NCBI RefSeq assembly: GCF_900129055.1
Contig: NZ_FQUZ01000010.1
Coordinates: 26,451 to 90,450 of the forward strand
DNA: 64,000 nt
Source of the DNA: Lampropedia hyalina DSM 16112
GTDB lineage: Bacteria; Pseudomonadota; Gammaproteobacteria; Burkholderiales; Burkholderiaceae_C
Direction: 5' to 3'
Part shown: positions 1-8,640 of the stretch, one piece after another
How positions within the stretch are numbered: the first letter of the stretch is position 1
Layout: each line of letters opens with the position of its first letter
Notes under the pieces: model-generated
The model's database searches: none
What the model saw: the letters and a program-made list of their open reading frames with translations, nothing else
What the model was told of the DNA's origin: nothing
Translations under genes and position numbers: made by a program

Positions 1-1084
1 CTTCGCGCATGTCTTCGATGCGGCTGTTGGTGCAGGAGCCGATGAAGACCTTGTCCACATAGATGTCGTCCAGGGGCTTGCCCGGCTCCAGGTTCATGTA
101 GGTCAGGGCACGCTCGATGGCACTGCGCTTGACGGCATCCTTTTCCTTGTCGGGATCGGGCACGCGGGCATCCACGCCCAGCACCATTTCAGGGGAGGTG
201 CCCCAGGTGACCTGCGGCACGATTTGCGAGCCATCGAGTTCCACGACCTTGTCGAAATGCGCATCCGGGTCGGAATGCAGCGTGCGCCAGTACGCCACCG
301 CCTGCTCCCACTCCAATCCTTTCGGGGCGAGGGGACGGCCCTTGACGTATTCGATGGTTTTTTCGTCCACGGCCACCAGCCCGGCGCGCGCACCCGCTTC
401 GATGGCCATGTTGCACACGGTCATGCGGCCTTCGATGGACATGTCCCGGAACACCGAACCCGCAAATTCGATGGTGTAGCCCGTGCCACCTGCGGTGCCG
501 ATCTTGCCGATGATGGCCAGCACCACATCCTTGGGTGTCACGCCCGGAGCCACCTTGCCATCCACCTTGATAAGCATGTTCTTGGCTTTTTTGGCCAGCA
601 GGGTCTGGGTGGTCATGACGTGCTCGACTTCGCTGGTGCCGATGCCATGCGCCAGTGCGCCAAACGCGCCGTGGGTGGAGGTGTGCGAATCGCCACAGAC
701 CACGGTCATGCCCGGCAGCGTCGCGCCGTTTTCCGGCCCCATGACGTGGACGATGCCCTGCCCCTTGGACATGAATGGAAAGAAGGCCGCCGCGCCGAAT
801 TCGTTGATGTTCTTGTTCAGCGTGGTGATCTGTTCCTTGCTGATGGGGTCGGCAATGCCGTCGTAGCCCAGTTCCCAGCCGGTGGTGGGGGTGTTGTGGT
901 CGGCGGTGGCCACGATGGAGCTGACGCGCCAGACCTTGCGCCCGGACTGGCGGATGCCCTCGAACGCCTGCGGGCTGGTGACTTCATGCACCAGATGGCG
1001 ATCAATGTAGAGGATGGACGTGCCGTCTTCCTCGGTGTGGATGACGTGTTCGTCGAAAATTTTATCGTAGAGGGTTTTTGCCAT
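1..1084 (-). CDS. leuC: 3-isopropylmalate dehydratase large subunit (partial at window edge)
   Basis: Read from the ATG at 1084 leftwards, the frame is open to the window edge and begins [15 protein letters not shown], with the downstream stretch TADHNTPTT typical of LeuC/aconitase-family N-termini. The enzyme is the large subunit of the [4Fe-4S] isomerase that converts 2-isopropylmalate to 3-isopropylmalate in leucine synthesis and works with LeuD, which should lie beyond the left edge. About 361 codons are present, so roughly 100 residues are missing, probably including part of the iron-sulfur ligand region. A LysR regulator lies 177 bp upstream on the same strand, a common arrangement in Burkholderiales; the gap between them holds the leuC start region. 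A long plus-strand frame over the same bases is a GC-rich shadow. Confidence 0.93.
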   Translation of the reverse strand, partial: MAKTLYDKIFDEHVIHTEEDGTSILYIDRHLVHEVTSPQAFEGIRQSGRKVWRVSSIVATADHNTPTTGWELGYDGIADPISKEQITTLNKNINEFGAAAFFPFMSKGQGIVHVMGPENGATLPGMTVVCGDSHTSTHGAFGALAHGIGTSEVEHVMTTQTLLAKKAKNMLIKVDGKVAPGVTPKDVVLAIIGKIGTAGGTGYTIEFAGSVFRDMSIEGRMTVCNMAIEAGARAGLVAVDEKTIEYVKGRPLAPKGLEWEQAVAYWRTLHSDPDAHFDKVVELDGSQIVPQVTWGTSPEMVLGVDARVPDPDKEKDAVKRSAIERALTYMNLEPGKPLDDIYVDKVFIGSCTNSRIEDMRE

Positions 1085-1261
1085 GGGGAGACTCGCTGTT
1101 GTTATATCAATCGAAAAGGCCAATGCGCCTGGCGGTTGCGGGGTGGGTCATGGCCACCACTGGGAAATGATGGGAAAGGCAGGGCTGGCCGTCATGTGCC
1201 GCAATCCTGCCGGAATTTCAAGCGTTTCCACCGTTTTTCTCGCACTGTGATGGGGTGAATT

Positions 1262-2200
1262 TTACTGCTGTACCGCCGGATTGGCACATTCCTTCAGGTG
1301 GGCGACCAGTAGCCGGGTGGTGGGTGGCAGGGCATCGAAATCGCGGGCAATGATGCGCGACTGCCGCAGTGCCCATGTGTCTTGCAGCGGCACGGCATGC
1401 AGTCGGCCCAGTGGCTGCATGAGGCCGAAGGCTCGGTGGGGCATGAGGCCGATGCCCAGGCCGTTGTCGATCATGCGGCACATGGTGTCCAGACCACTGA
1501 CCTGCATGCGCTGGCGCAGCACGGCCCCGGCACTGGCGGCGGCCTGCCGCATCAGAAAACCGATGCTGCTGGCACTGTGCAAGCCCACGAAATCGAAGGC
1601 CAGAGCCTGTGCGAATGCAATGCTGGACAAACCGGCCAGCCCGTGCCCGCGCGGCACGACCAGCACCAGTTGGTCGCGGTGGTAGGCGTGGCTTTGCAAA
1701 GTGGGGGGAATGTGCGCCCCGCTGTAGCAAATGCCCAGGTCCACCGCGCCTTCCTGCACGGCCCCGAGCACTTCGGAGCTGAGATGCTCCTGCACATCGA
1801 GCTTGATGTTGGGATGCAGCCGCGCAAAGCTGCCCAGGTCTTCGGGCAGGAACTGCACGATGGCCGAGAGATTGGCGCAGATGCGCACATGGCCACGCAC
1901 CCCGCTGTCGTACTCCAGGATGTCGGTTTGCAGCCGCTCCACTTCCAGCAGGATGCGCCGTGCATGGTGCAGCAGCCCTTCCCCGGCCGCAGTGGGAGCC
2001 ACGCCCCGGCTGTGCCGGTGCAGCAGGGGCGTGCCCATTTCGCGCTCCAGATCGGCCAGCCGCTTGCTCACCGCCGAGGCCGCAATGTGCTCACGCTCTG
2101 CGGCACGGCCAATGCTGCCCGCCTCGCACACAGCCACGAAAAGCTGCAAGGAAGCCAGGCTGAGGTTGCGGGCCGAAATGCGGTGGGCGGTGTCGGTCAT
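1262..2200 (-). CDS. LysR-family transcriptional regulator
   Basis: A 312-residue protein. The N-terminal winged HTH covers about residues 10-70 (LSLASLQLFVAV, then SVSKRLADLEREMG) and a LysR substrate-binding domain follows from about residue 95. I chose the ATG at 2200 (MTDTAHRISARN) over an upstream in-frame ATG at 2311 because it puts the HTH near the N-terminus, as in the family. It lies upstream of leuC in the same direction and 367 bp from the divergent receptor gene. Role inferred: it may control leuC or the receptor. The ligand is not predictable from sequence. Confidence 0.88.
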   Translation of the reverse strand: MTDTAHRISARNLSLASLQLFVAVCEAGSIGRAAEREHIAASAVSKRLADLEREMGTPLLHRHSRGVAPTAAGEGLLHHARRILLEVERLQTDILEYDSGVRGHVRICANLSAIVQFLPEDLGSFARLHPNIKLDVQEHLSSEVLGAVQEGAVDLGICYSGAHIPPTLQSHAYHRDQLVLVVPRGHGLAGLSSIAFAQALAFDFVGLHSASSIGFLMRQAAASAGAVLRQRMQVSGLDTMCRMIDNGLGIGLMPHRAFGLMQPLGRLHAVPLQDTWALRQSRIIARDFDALPPTTRLLVAHLKECANPAVQQ

Positions 2201-2567
2201 GGTGGCAGGGGCAGAAATGAAGGCGGTGGCAATGGGGTCTGGAAAAGCGGTGGAAGACTTCTTCAAAAAGAAACTGTGGCTGATTTTCTCGCAAATTCTG
2301 CCTCCAGCCATCGTATTTCACGATGGCTACCACAGGAATTGGCGGATGCTGCCACCCTGCCCTGACGGTCTGGATCGGCTTTGGCAGATACTCTCAAGCC
2401 ATTGATATTCAAAATAAATATCACCATATCCGATGGGATTTTCGGCAAATTCACCACAGAAAAACCGTATTTGTAACAGCGTCAATTCTGTAAATATAAA
2501 AATAATACTGACTTTCATTAAAATTGCGCCTTTCATTTTTCAACCATCCACCATGGAGTTGCCTGAC
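2201..2567. promoter_or_regulatory. AT-rich divergent intergenic region, LysR / siderophore receptor
   Basis: This 367-bp gap separates divergent genes and is much richer in A/T than its surroundings between about 2400 and 2530. It should hold the promoters of both genes. Around 2502-2520 the stretch ATAATACTGACTTTCATTA matches about 10 of 19 positions of the Fur consensus, so iron control is plausible from the gene product but weakly supported by sequence. No unambiguous -35/-10 pair was assigned. Confidence 0.35.
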
Positions 2568-4787
2568 ATGGCCGCCATACACCCTTCCCAGCCATTCCAT
2601 CGCCACCTGCTGGCCTTTGCAGCGGTTTCTGCCCTTGGCGGCATGGCCATGCCCGCGCTGGCACAGAACGCCGACAGCAGCGAAGATTCCGCCCAGCAAC
2701 TGGAAGAAGTCACCGTCACGGCCACTGCCGAAGAACAACTGCGCCAGGCCGTGGGTGTATCCACCATCACCCAGGAAGACATCGAACGCCGCCCGCCTGC
2801 CAATGACCTGTCGGAGCTGATCCGCACCATGCCGGGCGTGAACCTCTCCGGTGCCAGCTCCACCGGCGCATTCGGCAACCAACGGCAGATCGACCTGCGC
2901 GGCATGGGGCCGGAAAACACCCTGATCCTGATCGACGGCAAGCCCGTGCAATCGCGCAACGGCTCCATGATGCGCCGCACCGGCGAGCGCAACACCCGTG
3001 GCGACAGCAACTGGGTGCCTGCCAGCGCAGTGGAGCGCATCGAAGTGCTGCGCGGCCCGGCAGCGGCCCGCTATGGCTCGGGCGCGGCAGGCGGCGTGGT
3101 CAATATCATCACCAAGCGGCCCACCGATACCCTCAGTGGTGAAGTCACCGCCTACTACCGCACGCCGCAGTCGGACAACGAAGGCGACAGCCGCCGTCTG
3201 GGCTTCAATCTGGCTGGGCCGCTGGCCGACAATCTGTCGTTCCGCCTCTACGGCAACGTGGCCAAGACCGAACGCGACGACCCCACCATCAACGAAGGCC
3301 AGGGAACCCAGGCCGCACCGGCTGCTGGCCGCGAAGGCGTACGCAACCGCGACCTGAACGCCCTGCTGCGCTGGGACCTCACCCCCGCACAGGTGCTGGA
3401 ACTGGAAGCGGGCATCAGCCGCCAGGGCAACCTCTACACCGGCGAACGCTTCGTGGGCGGCAGCCTCACGGCCATCCAGCAGGAAATGGTCGATTCCGCT
3501 GCCGAAACCAACCGCACGCTGCGCCGTACCGCATCGGTGACGCACCGGGGCAACTGGGGCAGTCTGGGCAGTTCCCGCCTGATCTTCCAGTACGAAGACA
3601 ACAACCGCCGCTACCTGAACGAAGGCGCGGCCGGCAGTGGCGAAGGTAACTTCACGAACCCGCTGACCTGGCGCGAGTCGGAACTGAAGAATTACTTTGT
3701 CAATGGCGAGCTGTACACCCCGTTGCGCCTGGGCGGACTCGATCACATGCTGACCACCGGCGTGGAGTTCCGTCAGGAAAAGATCAATGACCCTGGCTCA
3801 CAGAACGTCAATCCACCCGCAGGCTTCACCACCGGCGGCACCGGCAAGGCCGAAGGCGACACCTGGGCACTGTACCTGGAAGACAATATTGCCGTGACCG
3901 ACGCACTGATGCTGACCCCCGGTGTACGGCTGGATCATCACGACAACTTCGGCAGCAACTGGAGCCCCAGCCTGAACGCCACCTACCAGCTCAGCAATGA
4001 ATGGTCGGTCAATGCTGGGGCAGCGCGTGCCTTCAAGGCACCGAACATCTACCAGTCCAACCCCGAATACTGGTACACGACGATGGGCAATGGCTACCCG
4101 ATCGGCATCAGCGGCCCCTGCTATATTCAGGGCAACCCCGACCTGAAGCCCGAAACCAGCATCAACAAGGAAATCGGCGTAGCCTGGAACAATCATCAGG
4201 GCTGGGATGCCAGCCTGGCGTTCTTCGACAACGATTACAAGAACAAGATCGTGGCCGACATGCCCAATGGCATGCCAGTGGACTACAACACATTCCGCTA
4301 CTTCCAGTGGTTCAACGCGGGCAAGGCCAAGGTGCGTGGTCTGGAAGGCAGCCTGAATGTGCCGATTCTGGGGCCATCAGGCAATACGCTCAAACTGTTC
4401 AACAACCTGACGGTGATGGATCAGAACAAGAACAAGGATACCGGACAGCCCCTGTCCATCATCCCCAAGTTCACGCTCAACAGCACCCTGGACTGGCGCA
4501 TCAACGAGCAATTCAGCACCCAGCTCACCGCCACCCTGTACGGCAAGCAGGACCCACGCACGCTGGGTTCGCGAGGTCAGGACCTGACCGCCGAAGGGCG
4601 CGGCTCCTACGCGCTGTTTGGCCTGCGCGCCAACTGGAACATCACCAAGAACCTGCGGGCAGGCTTCGGTGTGGAAAACCTGGGCGACAAACGCCTGTAC
4701 CGCACAGCCAATGCCGAAGGAGCCGGTGCCGCCACCTACAATGAACCGGGCCGTGCCTACTACCTGACGCTTACCGGTTCGTTCTAA
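2568..4787 (+). CDS. TonB-dependent ferric-siderophore receptor, FepA/PfeA type
   Basis: Outer-membrane receptor of 739 residues that imports a ferric catecholate siderophore with TonB energy. It has a Sec signal peptide (residues 1 to about 32, ending PALA-Q), a plug domain (VTVTATAEEQ, DLRGMGPENTLILIDGKPV, RIEVLRGPAAARYGSGA) and a C-terminal barrel ending in Phe (TLTGSF). The stretch MRRTGERNTRGDSNWVP in the plug is characteristic of the enterobactin receptors FepA/PfeA/BfeA. Two starts are close: ATG at 2553 has no ribosome site, while ATG at 2568 has GGAG at 2556-2559 with 8 bases spacing, so 2568 is chosen. No siderophore synthesis or TonB genes are near, so it probably serves xenosiderophore uptake. 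Its TAA stop is the left target duplication of a small inverted-repeat element. The exact ligand is inferred. Confidence 0.88.
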   Translation: MAAIHPSQPFHRHLLAFAAVSALGGMAMPALAQNADSSEDSAQQLEEVTVTATAEEQLRQAVGVSTITQEDIERRPPANDLSELIRTMPGVNLSGASSTGAFGNQRQIDLRGMGPENTLILIDGKPVQSRNGSMMRRTGERNTRGDSNWVPASAVERIEVLRGPAAARYGSGAAGGVVNIITKRPTDTLSGEVTAYYRTPQSDNEGDSRRLGFNLAGPLADNLSFRLYGNVAKTERDDPTINEGQGTQAAPAAGREGVRNRDLNALLRWDLTPAQVLELEAGISRQGNLYTGERFVGGSLTAIQQEMVDSAAETNRTLRRTASVTHRGNWGSLGSSRLIFQYEDNNRRYLNEGAAGSGEGNFTNPLTWRESELKNYFVNGELYTPLRLGGLDHMLTTGVEFRQEKINDPGSQNVNPPAGFTTGGTGKAEGDTWALYLEDNIAVTDALMLTPGVRLDHHDNFGSNWSPSLNATYQLSNEWSVNAGAARAFKAPNIYQSNPEYWYTTMGNGYPIGISGPCYIQGNPDLKPETSINKEIGVAWNNHQGWDASLAFFDNDYKNKIVADMPNGMPVDYNTFRYFQWFNAGKAKVRGLEGSLNVPILGPSGNTLKLFNNLTVMDQNKNKDTGQPLSIIPKFTLNSTLDWRINEQFSTQLTATLYGKQDPRTLGSRGQDLTAEGRGSYALFGLRANWNITKNLRAGFGVENLGDKRLYRTANAEGAGAATYNEPGRAYYLTLTGSF

Positions 4788-4984
4788 GAACCTGTTTACG
4801 ATTTCATGGCGATGCCGTACCAGCAGCACCGTCATTCCGGGCTTGACCCGGAATCCAGTGACGACGTATCCAAAGAACACCTGGCTTCTCAATGGGATGC
4901 CTTGCTACTGGATTCCCGCTTTCGCGGGAATGACGGGTACTTTTCTTGACTGAACAGCATCGGGAAGAAATCGTAAACACGTTC
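4788..4984. mobile_element. MITE-like inverted-repeat element 1 (197 bp)
   Basis: The ends read GAACCTGTTTACGATTTC on the left and, reverse-complemented, GAACGTGTTTACGATTTC on the right (17 of 18 match). The flanking triplets are TAA at 4785-4787 and TAA at 4985-4987, so a 3-bp duplication is likely. The left TAA is the stop codon of the receptor gene. The element lies between that stop and the intrinsic terminator at 5006. It has no open frame. Two relatives are at 14524 and 23734. TNA-type 3-bp duplications are known for part of the IS5 superfamily; a link is inference. Confidence 0.75.
4831..4935. repeat. Pair of inverted GTCATTCC...GGAATCCAG repeats inside element 1
   Basis: One copy at 4831-4858 starts GTCATTCCGGGC and ends GGAATCCAG. 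The second at 4908-4935 is its inverse, running from CTGGATTCCCGC to GGGAATGAC. Each copy is itself a short hairpin (ATTCC...GGAAT), resembling the widespread dRS3-type repeats (ATTCCC-N8-GGGAAT). They make up the core of element 1 and are absent from elements 2 and 3. Confidence 0.65.
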
Positions 4985-5005
4985 TAAGAAGGTTTGCCCC
5001 CACAA

Positions 5006-5045
5006 GCCACCGACGGAAGCTATCCCCTGCCGTCGGTGGCTTTTT
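5006..5045 (+). terminator. Rho-independent terminator
   Basis: A perfect 11-bp stem (GCCACCGACGG at 5006-5016 with CCGTCGGTGGC at 5030-5040) is followed by TTTTT. It lies 218 bp after the receptor stop, with element 1 between, and would end receptor transcription before the methyltransferase gene. Confidence 0.85.
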
Positions 5046-5092
5046 GCCATTTCAACAGCCCACGCCAGCCTTTTTTCGCCCGCTTTTGCCCC

Positions 5093-6472
5093 ATGACCGA
5101 CCGCCACGATGCCCATGGCTACATCACCGATGTGGCCTACCCCGCCCACTTCCACCGCGAGATCATGCCCGTCTGGCTGGTCTGCACCTTGCAGGCTCTG
5201 GGGCGGCACATGCCCGATCTGCGCCAGCCCTTCACCTGGCTGGAACTGGGTTGTGGAATGGGCCTGAGCACGCTGGTTGCGGCGGCCTGTCATCCGCAAG
5301 GCCGTTTCATCGGCGTGGACTTCAGTGCGCGCGAAATCGACACCGCCCGGCAACTGGCCCAACAGGCCGGGCTGCACAACGTGGAGTTTGTCTGCGAGAG
5401 CCTGAGCGAAACTGCGGCCCACGCGCTGGGCACAGGCACCCCGGATTGCGATTTCATCGTCACCCACGGCGTGTACTCGTGGATCAGCGAAGCCGACCGG
5501 CAGGCCATTGACCGCTGCATCGAACAACGCCTGCGCCCGGGTGGCATTGCCTATGTGGCCTATATGAGCCACCCCGGCTCGGCCTCGTTTGCGGCCGCAC
5601 AGAAACTCATGCGCATGGCCAGCCAGCACCTGCCGGGCGACAGTGCCAGCCGGGCACGCTCCAGCATGAACCTGTTGCAGCATCTGGCCCGCAACGGCGC
5701 GGGCTACTTCATCGAACACCCGGCCATCCAACGGGAGATGGAACGCGCCGACCAGATGGACGATGCCTACATGGCCCACGAATTCCTCAACGCAGAGTGG
5801 CACTCACTGCACGTCTCCGACGTGATGGCGCGTTTCGCGGCGGCAGGTTGCGAGTACGCGGGCAGTGCCACGCTGCTGGACAACATCGATGCCATCTCCA
5901 TCCCCGCCCAGATGCAACCCGTGCTGGCGCAGATGCAGCGGCAGGGAGCCGATGCAGCGGCCCTGGAAACCACCCGCGACATTGCCCGCAACCAGAACCA
6001 GCGGCGCGACCTGTACCAGAAAACCGCCCCGCACGGCAACCGGCTCGGCCCCGATGCGCACCGCTGTGCCCTGCTGGCACAGCAGGTTATGCGCTTGCCC
6101 GCCGCATCCGCTGCCGACGCGCTTTCGGCACCCAGCGAACTGGTGCTGCAAACGCGCATCGGCCCCGTTGCCGTGCCGATGCCCCAACTCACGCCACTGT
6201 TGCAGGCCCTGCGGCAAGGCCCGTGCCACTACGCCGATCTGGCCCGCCTGCCCGCCTACGCCCGCAATCCTGGCTTCATCAGCCAGTTGCTGCAAGTGTT
6301 GGTCTGGAATGGCTGGCTGCACTTCATGCCGCCTCCCTTTCCCGTGGCTTCGGCCAGTGCGCAGACCTTGCAAGCCGTCCTGGCGCAAGCCGGATTTGGG
6401 CAATGGCAGCTTCTGCCCGAAGCAGGCACCGCCATCGAAAAAATGAAAAAAATGCCCGGCCAGAACACCTGA
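5093..6472 (+). CDS. Class I SAM-dependent methyltransferase with methyltransferase regulatory domain
   Basis: A 459-residue protein. The N-terminal Rossmann methyltransferase domain shows the SAM-binding motif LELGCGMG (about residues 47-54) followed by GVDFSAREI. The C-terminal half resembles the methyltransferase regulatory domain (PF10119 type) often fused to these enzymes. The start at ATG 5093 follows the terminator at 5006-5045 and begins MTDRHDAHGYITDVAYP, which agrees with family N-termini. The substrate is unknown. It converges on the encapsulin operon. The last codons (KKMKKMPGQNT) and stop are part of a hairpin that serves as terminator for the opposite strand. Confidence 0.82.
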   Translation: MTDRHDAHGYITDVAYPAHFHREIMPVWLVCTLQALGRHMPDLRQPFTWLELGCGMGLSTLVAAACHPQGRFIGVDFSAREIDTARQLAQQAGLHNVEFVCESLSETAAHALGTGTPDCDFIVTHGVYSWISEADRQAIDRCIEQRLRPGGIAYVAYMSHPGSASFAAAQKLMRMASQHLPGDSASRARSSMNLLQHLARNGAGYFIEHPAIQREMERADQMDDAYMAHEFLNAEWHSLHVSDVMARFAAAGCEYAGSATLLDNIDAISIPAQMQPVLAQMQRQGADAAALETTRDIARNQNQRRDLYQKTAPHGNRLGPDAHRCALLAQQVMRLPAASAADALSAPSELVLQTRIGPVAVPMPQLTPLLQALRQGPCHYADLARLPAYARNPGFISQLLQVLVWNGWLHFMPPPFPVASASAQTLQAVLAQAGFGQWQLLPEAGTAIEKMKKMPGQNT

Positions 6473-6480
6473 CCGGGCAT
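6436..6480 (-). terminator. Rho-independent terminator of the encapsulin operon
   Basis: On the minus strand the inverted repeat ATGCCCGGtCAG...CTGgCCGGGCAT (6452-6480, with one mismatched pair inside the stem) is followed directly by a T7 run and a second T run. It lies 22 bp past the cysteine desulfurase stop and so should end the minus-strand operon. On the plus strand the same bases encode the last residues of the methyltransferase, so it is a coding-embedded terminator. Confidence 0.85.
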
Positions 6481-6501
6481 GTGTGGAGAGTGCGAACCGG
6501 C

Positions 6502-8625
6502 TCAGCCCGCGCGACGCTGGCCTGCCAGACGGCGCACCACCGTGGTCAGGCTGTCGATCTCGTCAAACGTGTTGTAGAACGCCAGCGACGGGCGCACGGC
6601 CGTTTCCACGCCGAAGCGGCGCAGAATTGGCTGGGCGCAATGGTGGCCGGTGCGCACGGCAATGCCCTCGGCATTGAGTGCCTTGCCCACTTCATCGGTG
6701 CTGTAGCCCGCGAGGGTGAACGAGAGCACACTGGCCTTGCCGGGCACGGTGCCGATCAGGCGCAGACCGGGAATCGCTCCCAGTTGCTCCATGCCGTAAT
6801 CCACCAGTGCGTGCTCGTAGCGGCTGATGTTCTCGATACCCAGCCGCTCGACGTATTCCAGCGCAGCCCCCAGACCCACGGCATCGGCAATATTGCCCGT
6901 GCCCGCCTCGAAGGTGTTGGGCAGGGGCTGGAACACGGTTTTCTCGAAGGTGACATCGGCAATCATGTTGCCACCACCCTGCCAGGGCGGTGTGTCTTCC
7001 AGCACGGCCCGCTTGCCCCAGAGTACGCCAATGCCCGTGGGGCCGAAAATCTTGTGCCCGGAGAACACGAAGAAATCGGCACCCAGTTCCTGTACGTCCA
7101 CGGGGGTGTGGGCAATCGACTGCGCACCATCGACCACGGTGGTAATGCCGTGGCGTTTGGCGATCTCGACGATTTCCTTGACCGGAACCACCGTGCCCAG
7201 CACGTTGGAGACGTGCGCCACCGACACAATTTTCGTGCGGTCGTTGATGAGCTTGCGGTACTCGTCCAGCCGCACCTGCCCCTGGTCGTCCACTGGAATG
7301 ACCCGCAGCTTCGCGCCCTTGGCCTGCGCCAGTTGCTGCCACGGCACGATGTTGGCATGGTGCTCCAGGTGCGAGACGATGATCTCGTCGCCCTCGCCCA
7401 CATGCTGGCCACCCCAGGCCTTGGCAATCAGGTTGATGGCCTCGGTGGTGCCACGCAGGAAGATGACTTCGCTCACGTCCGGCGCGTTGATGAAGCGGCG
7501 CACCACTTCGCGGGCGTGTTCGTAGGCATCGGTGGCGCGAGCGGCCAGTTCGTGGGCAGCGCGGTGGATGTTCGAGTTCTCATGCTCGTAGAAATACGAG
7601 ATGCGCTCGATCACCTGGCGCGGCTTGTGCGTGGTGGCAGCGTTGTCCAGCCAGATCAGCGGCTTGCCATTGACGCGCTCTTGCAGGATCGGGAAGTCGC
7701 GCCGCACGGCATTCACGTCGAAGGCCGGATGGCGGCCCCGGTCGGCCTGCGGCACGGCGTGGGTACCATGCGGATGCGGCTTGGCCGGTGTGACATAGCC
7801 ACTGGGCAACGTCACCGAATCGACGAAGTAGTACTGCGGCGTGGCCACTGCTGCGGGAGCATGTGCCGTCGCCGCACTGCCCGGCAGGTTGGGTGCCACC
7901 GTGGGCACAGGCTGTCCACCCGCGAGGGCGGCAATCGCTTGGCGGCTCAGGGCATCCAGTCCACTGGCATCGGCAGCATGGGCATCCGTGGCAGCACCGC
8001 CTGGTGACGGGTTGCCGTGCTGGTCGCCGCCGAAGTAGAACGGCGAGGCACCGGCAGCCGGATGCTGCGCACCAGCCGCTGCTGTGGCGGCATGGGCTTG
8101 TGGCACGCCATCGGTCAGCCCGGCCAGCCGTGGCTCATAGGCAGGCAATGTGGAGAATGCCTTGTCGGGCACGCCATTGCCGGCCTGTGCGTGGGGCACA
8201 GCCACCCCGGCACGGTTGCCCAGCGACAGCACCTGCGCATGCGAGGTCGGCGTGAAATTGCCGCCTGGTATCTGCCCCTGCGGAATCGGGGTGCCCGGCA
8301 GGTTCGGCGATGTACCAGCGGGGCTGGCCAGGGGCGATCCGGCAGGAGCCAGTTGGGTCTGGGGCTGCTGGCCAAACGGCAGCGCGTGGCTGGCCGTGGT
8401 CGCACTGGCGGGTGCGGAAAGCGGGGTTGCGCTGGCACCCCCACTGGCCGATTGCAGCCCTGCCGGTGCAGCAGCCTCTCCCGGCAAGGCACGGAAGAAC
8501 GCCGTTGCCAACTGTGCGAGCACAGCCGGATCGAACGGTGTCTCCGGTGCCTGCGGGAGCGCGGCGGCATCGGCAGGGCCTGCCGCGCCTGCTCCGGCGG
8601 GTTGGGAGGTGATGATCGAAGTCAA
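6502..8625 (-). CDS. Encapsulin cargo: SufS-type cysteine desulfurase with long disordered N-terminal domain
   Basis: A 707-residue protein. Residues about 303-707 are a type II (SufS-like) PLP-dependent cysteine desulfurase: NAATTHKPRQV, PLP-pocket histidines SHLEHHANIVPW, Schiff-base Lys525 in SGHKIFGPTG, and the persulfide-forming Cys663 in RTGHHCAQP. The enzyme turns cysteine into alanine plus enzyme-bound sulfur. Residues 1 to about 300 are low-complexity Ala/Pro/Gly/Ser sequence with short hydrophobic islands (LAQLATAFF, SPFYFGG, PQYYFVD); in family 2A encapsulin systems such an extension targets the enzyme into the shell. Ordinary SufS is about 405 residues and lacks it. The start is TTG at 8625 with a strong GGAGG seven bases upstream, 15 bp after the shell gene stop. 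The weak start codon may lower cargo output relative to shell. Confidence 0.93.
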   Translation of the reverse strand: MTSIITSQPAGAGAAGPADAAALPQAPETPFDPAVLAQLATAFFRALPGEAAAPAGLQSASGGASATPLSAPASATTASHALPFGQQPQTQLAPAGSPLASPAGTSPNLPGTPIPQGQIPGGNFTPTSHAQVLSLGNRAGVAVPHAQAGNGVPDKAFSTLPAYEPRLAGLTDGVPQAHAATAAAGAQHPAAGASPFYFGGDQHGNPSPGGAATDAHAADASGLDALSRQAIAALAGGQPVPTVAPNLPGSAATAHAPAAVATPQYYFVDSVTLPSGYVTPAKPHPHGTHAVPQADRGRHPAFDVNAVRRDFPILQERVNGKPLIWLDNAATTHKPRQVIERISYFYEHENSNIHRAAHELAARATDAYEHAREVVRRFINAPDVSEVIFLRGTTEAINLIAKAWGGQHVGEGDEIIVSHLEHHANIVPWQQLAQAKGAKLRVIPVDDQGQVRLDEYRKLINDRTKIVSVAHVSNVLGTVVPVKEIVEIAKRHGITTVVDGAQSIAHTPVDVQELGADFFVFSGHKIFGPTGIGVLWGKRAVLEDTPPWQGGGNMIADVTFEKTVFQPLPNTFEAGTGNIADAVGLGAALEYVERLGIENISRYEHALVDYGMEQLGAIPGLRLIGTVPGKASVLSFTLAGYSTDEVGKALNAEGIAVRTGHHCAQPILRRFGVETAVRPSLAFYNTFDEIDSLTTVVRRLAGQRRAG

Positions 8626-8640
8626 GACACTTCCTCCCGA

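Noticed and set aside
224..1258. 344-codon plus-strand frame opposite leuC
   Set aside because: It lies antisense to a clear LeuC reading frame and has His/Gly/Val-rich composition typical of GC-rich shadow frames.
2502..2520. Fur box upstream of the siderophore receptor
   Set aside because: Only about 10 of 19 consensus positions match, so it is kept as a remark in the intergenic entry and not claimed as a site.
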